Below, piece after piece: positions 1 through 8,771 of a stretch of 64,000 bases of DNA. The notes beneath the pieces were generated by a model that saw only the letters and a program-made list of their open reading frames with translations, did not search any database and had not been told where the DNA came from. Each line of letters starts with the position of its first letter. Positions within the stretch are counted from its first letter, which is position 1. Origin of the DNA: Endomychus coccineus (Eukaryota; Arthropoda; Insecta; Coleoptera; Endomychidae); the NCBI GenBank assembly GCA_958510875.1, contig OY294070.1, positions 122,368,703 to 122,432,702 of the forward strand, written 5' to 3'. The position numbers and the translations under genes are program-made.

Positions 1-451
1 GAACAACTACCGAGGGAATATTTATACGATGTTCTAGAGAGGTCGAAGAGCTCGTAAGTTCGACATCATTAATTAGATGAATAGTTCTTTTCTGGATATA
101 ATCTATCGGCTTCAGCGTATGTTTGGAAGCCGAACTGCAACATGTGGACCCTCGCAGTGGCGGCTCGTGAATTTTTTAGAGAGGAGGCTGGACATAAAAC
201 GTTTTTGTGAAAATATACTCTGGCTGTAAGCCTTTTAACCTTCGCACAGCGACCGTACCAGCTACTTCAGTGACAAAATTAATTGTTACCCAGCAAGAAC
301 CAACGTGGAGGTATAGAGTTCCTCTTGCCAAAAAATTTGTTTGTTCGTTTTTTGTCTTTTATTTTTTTTGAATTTTTAACATTTTTTCTTTTTTTTGGAA
401 TTTTTCATATTTTTTTTTAAACTAATTTCATTAACTTTTTTTTTATATATT

Positions 452-1229
452 AACGGGATTCTACGATCTTCAGTTTGCGAAAAATGATCAATAATATTAT
501 CAAAAAATGTATCATTTTATTTTAAGTGTTTTACTAAATCTTTTTCAATAGATATTAAACTAACATTGTATAAACGATTTTGGCCCATTGTATTTGGCAT
601 GTAAGTTTTAATTCGTTTGAGAGTAGAAAATGATCTCTCCACCGATGCCGAGGTGACTGAAATGGTGACTGTCAAACAAAGTAGTTTATAGTTACTGAGG
701 CAAATCTTTGTCTATCATATATTTTATCATATCGGAGTGACTGTCATACTGGCCTAAAATATCTTTATCCGAGTATATAACGTATAATTCAATGTGCCGT
801 GCTATTTTATCAAAAAATTTATATTTTAGAACTAAGTTATCTTAAAGTGTTTCGGGAACTCTTTTGAAAAAGATTCGAAAAATGTTCTATTCGTCAAGTC
901 AAAAAACTTCAATTCATGTAAATCGGAAAATCCAATCTCAATTTGACCTTTAATAGTATCTAAAATTTCATAAAAAGTTGTTTATAATGTAGTTTCTTGT
1001 CTACCAAATTATATGTTTTCCTCCTTTTCGCGGGAGGAGCCTCATCAGTTGAAAAATTTCCAAATAAAATATTAAAATGAAATTCTGTATTACGGAAACT
1101 TGAAATTTTCCCAATGAGATGTTTCAAACGATCTCTTGAATAAATTATATCAGTGAATTTATATTGTAAAATTTGAAAAATACGATCAGTTTGTTCAAAT
1201 ATTAATTTAAAATTATCAAGAAAAAACAA
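452..1229 (-). pseudogene. hAT (ZMYM1-type) transposase remnant
   Basis: Two separated reading segments of a hAT transposase lie here. The upstream one (960-1229, 89 codons) has the ILQYKFTDI and PPAKRRKTYN region seen before the C-terminal domain of zinc-finger MYM-type 1-like proteins. Downstream, at about 452-700, the C-terminal dimerisation motif SASVERSFSTLKRI can be read in another frame and continues into YMPNTMGQNRLYNVSLI and EKDLVKHLK. Stops and frameshifts separate the parts, and the N-terminal zinc finger and catalytic core are missing. The family normally encodes a cut-and-paste transposase of several hundred residues. This copy keeps 21 codons that copy 2 lacks, so it is closer to the ancestral form in that stretch. 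Confidence 0.75.
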
Positions 1230-1995
1230 AAATTCTTCATTTTCTAAATAAGATTTTAAACCAACAGCAGCATTTAATGAAACCTGATCTGTTGAAAAGT
1301 CATCACTGTTTAATACAAAATCAAATGTTTCAATTAATTTGTCTTTATTTTTATGGATGGTAAATACTGCACGTGATGTAAAATTCCATCGAGTTGGAGC
1401 ATGACAGGAAAATCAATGATTTTTTTTTAAAGCTTCGTCTTGTCAATACTACTATTAATATTAACAATGATCGATTTTGATAGTTACCTGACATTACTAA
1501 TCCATTCAAATCCGGTAAAGGCCGTTTATTTAAAAGAAACACTTTTATCATATGTTAATTCACAAAATGGATTTTCTAAAAGGCAGCAACTAACTCACTA
1601 ACACTCATTTTAAATTTACAACAGACAACAATCTAACCTCACTTCGCACGGCGTGACAACACATAAACAAGCACTGACTGACCTACTCGGCAGTCGGCAG
1701 AACGCACGTCTCGTATTTCATAGATTGCTAGCGGCTGCCGCAGGCTAGCCTCCAGAGGGTGTTGCCATTTTCGCTGATTTACCCAGTTGGCGTTCGGACG
1801 GGTCAGAAAAACGGCAACTGCCTTGAACAACACATGCTCAGCGTTTGAGATATATAGAGAGTCTAGCCTCAGGGCACTGTTGCCAGATTAAAAATAACTA
1901 CTGAGAACGAGGAATTGATTGTAAAATTTTAAAAATTATCAGAGAAATAGGAAATAAAATGGAGAATGATCTTAAAGATAAATGATAAATTAGTG

Positions 1996-2012
1996 AGGAG
2001 GCTGAGCCTCCT
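1996..2012. repeat. 17-bp palindrome at the hAT right end
   Basis: AGGAGGCT, a single G and AGCCTCCT form a perfect hairpin just inside the right inverted repeat. The same place in copy 2 (about 18506-18522) has the palindrome with one mismatch. GAGGAGGCT also occurs inside the left end. It may be a transposase-binding site or a terminal hairpin. Confidence 0.6.
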
Positions 2013-2040
2013 TAGCCTCCTTCGAGGAGCCGCCACTCTG

Positions 2041-2408
2041 GACAGTACTTCAGGCAGGTCAAAACTGTGCTTTGTAGATTATGAGCAGTTGCTGGGATGT
2101 GAAGTAGCTTTTGGCATCGAATAGAAAACCAAGTTTCGCAATGAACCTCACTAGATCGTCCCATGAGAGGGTGCTATTGGTGGTGATTCCGAGCATGGTT
2201 ATGGAATAGTTGTATTGAACATCATCATATTAGGGATTGTGATATCCTCCTCCCTGGAGAAGACGTAAGCTTGAGTGGTTGCATTACACTCCACTGGCTT
2301 TTCGGATCCCCATTTCAAAATTTTTGCCAGTTCTCCATTATTCTTTCTGTATCGTTCCTCTGGCTTCATTCGATAGTAAAGGGGCTCCAGATAAGGAAGC
2401 ACGTACAT
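2041..2408 (-). pseudogene. Jockey-like LINE, C-terminal part of reverse transcriptase
   Basis: The minus-strand translation has the segment after the RT catalytic motif: ELAKILKWGSEKPVECNA, VFSREEDITIPN, then LGITTNSTLSWDDLVRFIAK and SYFTSQQLLIIYKAQF. These match the KWG-NLVEFN, LSWDDHV, KLG-LFRAK and YFTP-QLL-LYKAQ blocks of Jockey-superfamily ORF2 proteins. The copy at 31765-33490 has the same family-specific residues. It is truncated at both ends and lacks the RT active site. On this strand it lies downstream of the 3' tail of another copy at 2434-2930, so two fragments of one family sit in tandem. Confidence 0.75.
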
Positions 2409-2433
2409 GAGTTATTGCCGCAAGATTATCCTC

Positions 2434-2930
2434 TCAGGTTAATTTTCTGCAGGATGATGACAACATTAATGCTTTTTTATACTTTGAATACACCAGAGGG
2501 AAACCTACAATGTTCGAAGAACATCGTGTGAGCCAGCGATGGATTGTTGGGAGCGGAGATAGGCATCCTAATTTTTCTTGAACTTCGCTGTTCGATAGAT
2601 AAATTGAGTCTGATGAGAAGAAGTTAGGCAGGTCTCCTGACGTTGGCATTTGTTCCACTCGCTCTCTATGATCAATCCGCATACCGATTTACTCTCGAAG
2701 TTTTCTTTCGACAGCTTGGCTTACCGGGGATCCAGGTCGGGTATATAGTATTCCTGTTCAAACTCTCCCATTCTTTTGTTGAATGTTCGGACATTTTGCG
2801 GGCTTTGTGTTTTCATGTGCCTAGATCTGAGTCCAGACTTCATTTATTAAGCTATTCCATATAGCTTTCATCGCGGGCTTTGAGCGCGGCGACCGAATCA
2901 AGAAATTCCGTAACGGAAAATAATGTAAGA
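2434..2930 (-). pseudogene. Jockey-like LINE: linker region fused to 3' tail
   Basis: Read on the minus strand, the first part carries FLDSVAALKARDESYM, typical of the segment between the endonuclease and RT domains of Jockey-type LINEs. The last part carries the element's C-terminal tail (YRTAKFKK, then MPISAPNNPSLAHTMFFE). The tail recurs at 24573-24735, 33330-33480 and 41780-41950. The whole RT domain is absent, so this is an internally deleted copy or a join of two fragments. Family membership rests on the shared tail and is inferred by eye. Confidence 0.6.
2858..2923. repeat. 66-bp direct repeat, unit 1
   Basis: Nearly identical (64 of 66) to 3253-3318. Core: ATCGCGGGCTTTGAGCGCGG. It encodes, on the minus strand, the LINE linker motif FLDSVAALKARD. 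Confidence 0.9.
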
Positions 2931-3252
2931 CCTAAACACCTAACATGTGTCAAATTAATTAATTAATTTGAAGTTTCTAAAAGTGAGAAATTTCGCTATT
3001 TTATACGAATGTTATAACACTCTAGCGCTTTAGACTCCGGGATTTTCACGTGGCCTATCGAAATTAGAAGGTTCGAATTATCTAAAAACATAATTGCATG
3101 AACTCCAGACGTCCTATGTAATTAGCTACGAACGAAATCATTTTGACATATGCCTCTAGGAGCTAGCTACGCGTCAGTTAGAGTTTATACGTTAGACGCG
3201 CGTAGCAGAGACCTGAGAGTACCTGTTTCTATTAAGATATTTGCATATATTG
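2924..3252. other. Spacer between the direct repeats; nothing recognised
   Basis: AT-rich sequence with no coding motif that I recognise. Confidence 0.5.
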
Positions 3253-3318
3253 CATATAGCTTTTATCGCGGGCTTTGAGCGCGGCGACCGAATCAAGAAA
3301 TTCCGTAACGAAAAATAA
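3253..3318. repeat. 66-bp direct repeat, unit 2
   Basis: Second copy of the 2858-2923 sequence with two substitutions. It ends exactly where the open helicase-endonuclease frame begins (stop codon at 3316-3318), so this LINE fragment marks the truncation point of the Helentron. Confidence 0.9.
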
Positions 3319-4239
3319 CAGGAACTCGTTTATGTTGCGCTCTCTCGGGTGACTAATATTGAAAAATTGTATATCACGACAAAAAACGATAATTCTACAT
3401 TCAAGTTTTATAATAATCGAAGGCAAGCTGCATCGACTGCATCTTTGTTGCAAGAATTCAAAAGACTGTCTTTAAATAGTGTTCAGACGACAGCTCAAAG
3501 TGTCTTAGATTTCCTTAGTAATAGAAATGGCATTTCAATAATGACTTTCGATTGCCAAAGTCTAAATAGTCACAAATACGATTTACAAGATTCAGTTACG
3601 AGACAAACAAATGTGTTACTTCTTACCGAATCTTGCATGGCGCATGATAATCCGATTGAAATACCTAGTTTCAATTGTATTGTTCAATTCAAACGAGATA
3701 CTGTTCCAAAAGGTGGGGTAGCTATTTACCAAAATAATAATAATGTAACTTATATTATGACTCTGAATATTGAAATAAATATTGCACATGTTAGCGATGT
3801 TAATGTTAGGCGCTCATTTTTTGGAGATATTTGTGCGTGCTTATGCAAACTCAGAAATGGCCTACACATAGTCATGGTAGCAATTTACATTTCTCCGAAT
3901 CCAAAATTGGACGAGGTAGAGCATTTTATTCATCGCACTTTACTGGAGTACACTGAAGAAGGGTCGAAAATACTTGGTACAAATGGTAATAAATTTCCAC
4001 TTATCTTGGCTGTCGATTTCAACATCAACTTCGCTGATAAAAAATCAGAGCGGTTGACAACTTTTTTTTCGGGAAAATTGAATTTGAAAATGAATAATGA
4101 TCCACAAGAATCCACAACAAAATATGGGGCCACCATTGACGTGGTATTTTCCAGATATTCAGAGGATATCAAGTCTCAAACTTATGTCTCGTATTTCAGT
4201 TACCATAAACCTATAGTTTCAATGATAACAAATTCCTGA
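3319..4239 (+). CDS. Helentron (Helitron2) helicase C-terminus plus endonuclease domain, 5'-truncated
   Basis: The frame is open from 3319 to a stop at 4239. It begins with QELVYVALSRVTNIEKLYIT, which is motif VI of the PIF1-like helicase of Helitrons. An exonuclease-endonuclease-phosphatase fold follows. Counting from GTG 3349, visible motifs are FDCQSLNSH (67-75), the TES glutamate (94), YISPN (180-184), VDFNINF (222-228, where GDFN is usual), TIDVVFSR (262-269) and SYHKPI (284-289, general-base histidine). The combination of helicase and endonuclease is characteristic of Helentrons, which move by rolling-circle replication. The Rep domain and most of the helicase are missing and there is no natural ATG, so the piece is not autonomous. 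Active-site residues are largely kept, suggesting a fairly young insertion. A free LINE endonuclease is the main alternative, but the helicase motif argues against it. Confidence 0.8.
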   Translation, partial: QELVYVALSRVTNIEKLYITTKNDNSTFKFYNNRRQAASTASLLQEFKRLSLNSVQTTAQSVLDFLSNRNGISIMTFDCQSLNSHKYDLQDSVTRQTNVLLLTESCMAHDNPIEIPSFNCIVQFKRDTVPKGGVAIYQNNNNVTYIMTLNIEINIAHVSDVNVRRSFFGDICACLCKLRNGLHIVMVAIYISPNPKLDEVEHFIHRTLLEYTEEGSKILGTNGNKFPLILAVDFNINFADKKSERLTTFFSGKLNLKMNNDPQESTTKYGATIDVVFSRYSEDIKSQTYVSYFSYHKPIVSMITNS

Positions 4240-4817
4240 ATAACCTACATGTATTGTAAGATAATTAAAATATTTTAAACGATATTAACTTCTCATTTAT
4301 TCAATAAAAGAAAAAAATTTGTTTTCTTATCGGTCACCACGCTCAAAAAGTGTGACTTGAATTAATATCAAAGAAAAAAAAATACTGCATAAATTAAAAA
4401 TAAATAAATAATTATAATTGCATAAGTTGAGAAAAAATGCTATGCAATAGCTTCACCGCGGCAGTCCCCGAGTGCCACACGTTTTTATGAAACTAAAACA
4501 TCTACGCAAGGTTAACTAGTGGAGTAGAAGGAATTACAATAATAGAGATACATGTGTGTTGGCATGAAAGTACATGGTTAGAAATGACAAGTTTCATCCT
4601 ATTACGGAGAGTTATCAGCTGTAGAAGCTAACATACCTTATTGTTTACATACATTATTACGTGCTACCTTCTCTGACATTTTAAAGCAATCTCATTCCTT
4701 GTGTGATGTCAGCCTAATATGAGTCTTAATTATGGAAGGTCTTGAATATTTGCGATTGCCAATTTCATTTTATATAATCAAATAAGTTTTGTCCAATAAG
4801 GTATCCATCTACAAAAA
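4240..4817. other. Putative Helentron 3' flank with short hairpins
   Basis: No gene. An AT-rich trailer follows the endonuclease stop. At 4439-4451 GCTAT, GCA and ATAGC form a hairpin. At 4460-4476 GGCA pairs with TGCC across nine bases inside a GC-rich patch (CACCGCGGCAGTCCCCGAG). Hairpins near the 3' end are usual for Helitron-type elements, so the end may lie near 4490; this is inference. Nothing else is recognised up to 4817. Confidence 0.35.
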
Positions 4818-4956
4818 TTCAATTGTGGAAGCCGTTACTTTGTGATAGTTTATCATTTTAACGAAATAATAAATAAACTACTTTGTTTTACTACCACTGA
4901 TATTTAATATAGTCGTTACTATAGTTTCAACACTAAACGTGTCATCTTCAGACGAA
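4818..4956 (-). mobile_element. PLE terminal fragment (third subfamily)
   Basis: About 139 bp repeated with few changes at 61111-61249. On the minus strand it begins with a CTGAAGA-stem-GAAA structure like those at the other Penelope ends in the window. No reading frame is attached. Confidence 0.6.
4913..4955 (-). ncRNA. Hammerhead-like ribozyme motif
   Basis: Read on the minus strand, the parts are: TCGT (stem I), the core CTGAAGA, then TG, stem II ACAC with loop GTTTA and GTGT, T, GAAA, a short stem III (ACT and AGT made from ACTATAGT), a GTA cleavage-type triplet, and ACGA closing stem I with four pairs. This matches the hammerhead layout. The deviation is one unpaired U between the core and stem II. 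Penelope-like elements are known to carry hammerhead motifs in their terminal repeats. Activity is not shown. Confidence 0.5.
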
Positions 4957-5819
4957 AAAAAAATTGTTTCTTTTAGTTTTATTTATTATTTCATTAAAAT
5001 ACTCATCTACAATTTTTAATTTCATATTCTTACCTTGAACCATTTCGATGATATTCACAAAAATCACAAAAGTCACACAAAAGTCTTATAACAGCAAGGC
5101 TTAGTGATAGAAATATGAATAATATCATGGGTAGGTAGCATACAAATTTAAAACAGGCACAATAAGGAGGAATTTACGAATTATGGCAAAATGTGCAGAA
5201 AAACACCTAGAATAAGGCAAAAACAGGTAATTTGCCTATAATCCGAGCTTGAGTAATATCTACAGGAAAGGGAGAGATAGCAAGTTATGTTTGAGGCCAA
5301 ATTGATCAATGATTGACGAGGAACAAAAACTTAGAACTTTCAAATACTTACAATATCTATTCCAAACTTCCTAACAAGTCAGTTGATGGATAATACGACA
5401 ACTTTTGTGAATAAATAATGTGAAAATGTTGTTGATGTTTTATTCATCGTTAACATACTTTTTCATGAAGTAAAAGTCGAAACTATCGAACAACTGAATA
5501 GTCAATAAATTTCATGGAACAAATATATTTCATTCTAACGAGTTAGCTGCGTACAAACATTTTTAATGGCCGAATGGTATTTTCACATGCGACAGAATCG
5601 AATTTAATTAAACAGTTTCGGTGTTCCATTGGTTGAATAATTTGCGTCTCGTATATGTTGTTGACACATCGCAATTTAACTTCATCTGCGAATGGCAGTC
5701 TAAATATTGATGAGGCATTCAGACAGACTACCATGTTGACATCGAAAACATATTTGTTCATAACTATCCAACTCGTTCATAACTTATCACATAGCTTCTT
5801 AGTTTTTTGTTCGATTATA
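4957..5819. other. Unassigned AT-rich sequence
   Basis: No coding or RNA motif that I can support. Short open frames near 5543-5761 have no family resemblance. Confidence 0.5.
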
Positions 5820-5829
5820 CGAGGGCAAG

Positions 5830-6040
5830 GAGAAAAACGTACAAAAATGATTAATTTATTTGGCCAAATCTTATTTTATTCCTCAACATAGTCTCCTCGT
5901 AGCCCGATACACTCCGTCCAATGTTTATCTCTAATTTTTCGATCCCTCCCAAATAATACGATTTCGGCAATCCTCCAAAATAGGCGTTTGTTTTAGTGAT
6001 GACCTCATCGTGGGAGCCGAATCTCTATCCGCCGAGTCAT
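5830..6040 (-). pseudogene. mariner transposase C-terminus, first (partial) copy
   Basis: Minus-strand frames give AYFGGLPKSYYLGGIEKLE and then a degenerate region matching the mariner ending (EHRW-KCI-L-GDYVE). A frameshift or indel separates the two parts. The rest of the gene is displaced by the LINE fragment beginning near 6040. The same C-terminus reappears at about 6571-6731 and 7263-7430, an unusual triplicate. Confidence 0.65.
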
Positions 6041-6622
6041 TTTTTCAAGTCAAACAACTATAAAAGATCAATCACCATTAGCTGAAAGATGGTCTCAACT
6101 GAGAAATTAACCTAAAAGCCTTAAGAGCGCATAACAGAATCACCCTCTACTGGGTTCAAAGACAAGCAGGAATTGAAGAAAATGAACAGGTGGACGCCCT
6201 TGCACGCAAGGGAGCTGAAATGTCTCTGATTGGACCGGAAATCTTCTGCAATATAGTCTAGCACACTATAAGGGAAACTCTTGAAACAGAAGGAACAGAA
6301 CTCAGTACAAAGTACTGGAATTCTCTTTCCGGTCACAGAAAATCCAAAGCCCTCTTAGATAAATTTAGGGAGAAGGTCGTTTTCAAATGTATAAAGACAA
6401 GTGAGACCAACCTTCGAATCTAGTGAACAACGGAATGTGTAGATTTTGCACAAATGCTGAAGGAATACCGATACATCTGCTAACCGACTGCGAAGCGAAA
6501 AAGGTTACGAGGACAAGGTGAAAATTTCCTGAAAAATGAAACAAGAAATGATAGGTTCAAAACTTATTTTATTTCTCAACATAATCTCCTTGTTGCCTGA
6601 TACACTTCGTCCAACACTCTTC
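5932..6622. repeat. 691-bp tandem duplication, unit 1
   Basis: From CTAATTTTTCGATCCCTCCC onward, this stretch matches 6623-7313 base for base apart from a single T/C difference (near 6571 versus 7262) that I could see. It contains the mariner C-terminus and the LINE RNase H fragment. Confidence 0.9.
6040..6555 (+). pseudogene. R1/I-type LINE RNase H domain and zinc knuckle, copy 1
   Basis: Plus-strand translation gives LKALRAHNRITLYWVQRQAG, ENEQVDALARKGAEMSLIGP and, further on, MCRFCTNAEGIPIHLLTDCE. These are the end of a retrotransposon RNase H domain (normally WVPGH-GI-GNE-AD-LA-G) and the following Cys-Cys-His-Cys knuckle. The usual catalytic histidine of the GH motif is Q here, and in-frame stops interrupt the reading. 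The fragment lies antisense to the surrounding mariner, so it inserted there before the pair was duplicated. Confidence 0.7.
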
Positions 6623-7313
6623 TAATTTTTCGATCCCTCCCAAATAATACGATTTCGGCAATCCTCCAAAATAGGCGTTTGTTTTAGTGATGACCTCATC
6701 GTGGGAGCCGAATCTCTATCCGCCGAGTCATTTTTTCAAGTCAAACAACTATAAAAGATCAATCACCATTAGCTGAAAGATGGTCTCAACTGAGAAATTA
6801 ACCTAAAAGCCTTAAGAGCGCATAACAGAATCACCCTCTACTGGGTTCAAAGACAAGCAGGAATTGAAGAAAATGAACAGGTGGACGCCCTTGCACGCAA
6901 GGGAGCTGAAATGTCTCTGATTGGACCGGAAATCTTCTGCAATATAGTCTAGCACACTATAAGGGAAACTCTTGAAACAGAAGGAACAGAACTCAGTACA
7001 AAGTACTGGAATTCTCTTTCCGGTCACAGAAAATCCAAAGCCCTCTTAGATAAATTTAGGGAGAAGGTCGTTTTCAAATGTATAAAGACAAGTGAGACCA
7101 ACCTTCGAATCTAGTGAACAACGGAATGTGTAGATTTTGCACAAATGCTGAAGGAATACCGATACATCTGCTAACCGACTGCGAAGCGAAAAAGGTTACG
7201 AGGACAAGGTGAAAATTTCCTGAAAAATGAAACAAGAAATGATAGGTTCAAAACTTATTTCATTTCTCAACATAATCTCCTTGTTGCCTGATACACTTCG
7301 TCCAACACTCTTC
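6623..7313. repeat. 691-bp tandem duplication, unit 2
   Basis: Second unit, nearly identical to 5932-6622. Beyond 7313 the sequence continues as a diverged third version of the mariner C-terminus. Confidence 0.9.
6731..7246 (+). pseudogene. R1/I-type LINE RNase H domain, copy 2
   Basis: Duplicate of 6040-6555, shifted by 691 bp, with the same stop codons and the same histidine-to-glutamine change. The shared damage shows that the fragment decayed before it was duplicated. Confidence 0.75.
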
Positions 7314-8275
7314 TAATTTTTCGATCCTTCCGAAATAATACGATTCCGGCAATCCTTCAAAATAGGGTTTGTTCCAGCGATGACCTCATCGTTGAAGCAA
7401 ATCTCTTCCTGCCGACCCATTTCTTCAAGTTTGGAAATAGATGAAAACCGTAGGGGGTCAAATCTGGAGAATATGATGAATGACGAACCAATTCGTAGCG
7501 CAATGCATGCATTTTTGCCATTGTGACTGCGGACTTGTGCGCTGGTGCGTTGTCCTGAGACTTTTTTCTTAAACAAATGTGGCCGCTTCCACTTCAAACC
7601 GGCGTCGATATGGACGATACCATGTGAATGCCAAAAAAACTGACGCCTTGACTTTGTTGGCCGATAAAACTTCTTTAGCCTCTTTCGGCTTCGATTCGCC
7701 AGGACAAGTCCACTATTCCGACTGTTCTTTGGTCTCTGGTGTATTGAGTTTGGTTCACGGTTACGAATCGGTGCAAAGTCCTTCTCATCGCGCTTGAACA
7801 TCGCCAAACATCCCTTTGAAGTTGTCACACGATCGCGCTTGTTATCAACAGAGAGCAAATTCGACACCTATATGGCAGATAGCTTTCTCATGTTCAAACA
7901 TTTATGAAAACTGTTACGTACCTGTTCGGTTGAGATGCCCATAGCCTCAGCAATTCCGTGCACTTCAACTCGCCGATCGTCCGATATTATACCATGAATT
8001 TCATCAACGATTTCTGGTGTTGTGACCTCAATTGGACGACAAGAACGTTCGGCATTTTTTGACGTCATACTACCACAACAAAAATCAGTAAACCACTTGT
8101 GAATCGTTCCAATCGACGGTGAAGAGTCCCCATAATGTTTAACAAGCGATGCTTTGGTTTGCGTGATGTTTTTCCCAAGCAGAAAATAATGTTTAATCTA
8201 GAAGCAAAATTCAATTTTCTTCACATTTACAAAAATCTTCAAGGTTGCTTGCTTCCGATGTGTGTCAAAACAGAA
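7263..8275 (-). pseudogene. mariner transposase, main body
   Basis: From the right, the minus strand reads the N-terminal helix-turn-helix area (HYFLLGKNITQTKASLVKHY, GDSSPSIGTIHKWFTDF), then RPIEVTTPEIVDEIHGIISD and EAMGISTEQVRNSFHKCLNM (7868-8068), then LLSVDNKRDRVTTSKGCLAM (ORF 7313-7867). The central DDD catalytic region is scrambled by frameshifts; only fragments such as FFWHSHGIVHID (normally VFWD-HG) are clear. The C-terminus ends near 7263. An intact mariner transposase has about 340-350 residues. This copy needs several frame changes and cannot be active. Confidence 0.85.
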
Positions 8276-8371
8276 CATATCAGTTTGAAAACTACAATGC
8301 GTTCTAGTTAAAGATAACACATGGGATTTTCGAATGTGGCGCCATATGTCTTATTTTTCACTTTGCCCTCG
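8272..8371 (-). repeat. Mariner right end sharing sequence with the Crypton first exon
   Basis: On the minus strand this stretch shares TACGAGGGCAA, a GCGCCACATTCGAAAAT-like block and TCTTTAACTAGAACGCAT with 9682-9765, which is Crypton coding sequence, with small gaps. It is placed both as the mariner terminus and as Crypton-related DNA. Confidence 0.6.
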
Positions 8372-8771
8372 TATCAAAAATTACTACAGGAGTAGACGTG
8401 AATCCTCAGACGTTGGTACGTTTCTGATAGAGCAAGTTCCTGCAACTCAAAAATTTTAGGAGAAGTAATCATTCCATTGAAGGACAATAATGTTGCGAAG
8501 CTAGGATTCATATCCAGAACCAAATGGTCATAATGAGTAACAAGCATAATGTTTAACAAGCCATACTTTGGTTTGCGCAAAAAATAATGTTTTTATACAA
8601 CTGTCAAAAAAACTTGACTATTGATGCGTACAAGTTCACTTTTTTTCACCGTGAAAAAAGATGTTTTTTCACTGCCAAAATAATTCACAAAATAAACATG
8701 AAATATTACTTTATGAAGGATTTATTTTCAACAGAGTAAAATATTAATTGATTATTTATCATAAAAAAATT
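8372..8771. other. Short mariner N-terminal scrap in unassigned DNA
   Basis: At about 8545-8590 the minus strand repeats the mariner N-terminal block (CAAACCAAAGTATGGCTTGT, matching the helix-turn-helix coding stretch near 8150). The rest shows no motif I recognise. Confidence 0.5.

Larger units (their letters stand above)
156..2037 (-). mobile_element. hAT transposon, ZMYM1-like, copy 1 (degenerate)
   Basis: The ends are an 11-bp inverted repeat, AGTGGCGGCTC on the left and its complement on the right, followed inward by GAGGAGGCT motifs. The body matches the element at 16970-18547 over most of its length, for example the stretch about 240-340 against 17040-17145. Transposase remnants lie on the minus strand. 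The 8-bp flanks (ACCCTCGC and CTGGACAG) do not match, so no target-site duplication survives here, whereas copy 2 keeps one. It is an old non-autonomous copy. Confidence 0.85.
5820..8371 (-). mobile_element. mariner element, disrupted and internally duplicated
   Basis: The ends are inverted: CGAGGGCAAGGAGAAAAA on the left and the complement of CGAGGGCAAAGTGAAAAA on the right, each flanked by TA, the mariner target. Transposase sequence runs on the minus strand. A LINE RNase H fragment sits inside the C-terminal coding part, and a 691-bp unit holding both is present twice. The right end also resembles the Crypton first exon, so the exact right boundary is less secure than the left. Confidence 0.75.

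Noticed and set aside
6121..6336. Minus-strand 71-codon ORF, repeated at 6812-7027
   Set aside because: Shadow frame antisense to the LINE RNase H fragment.
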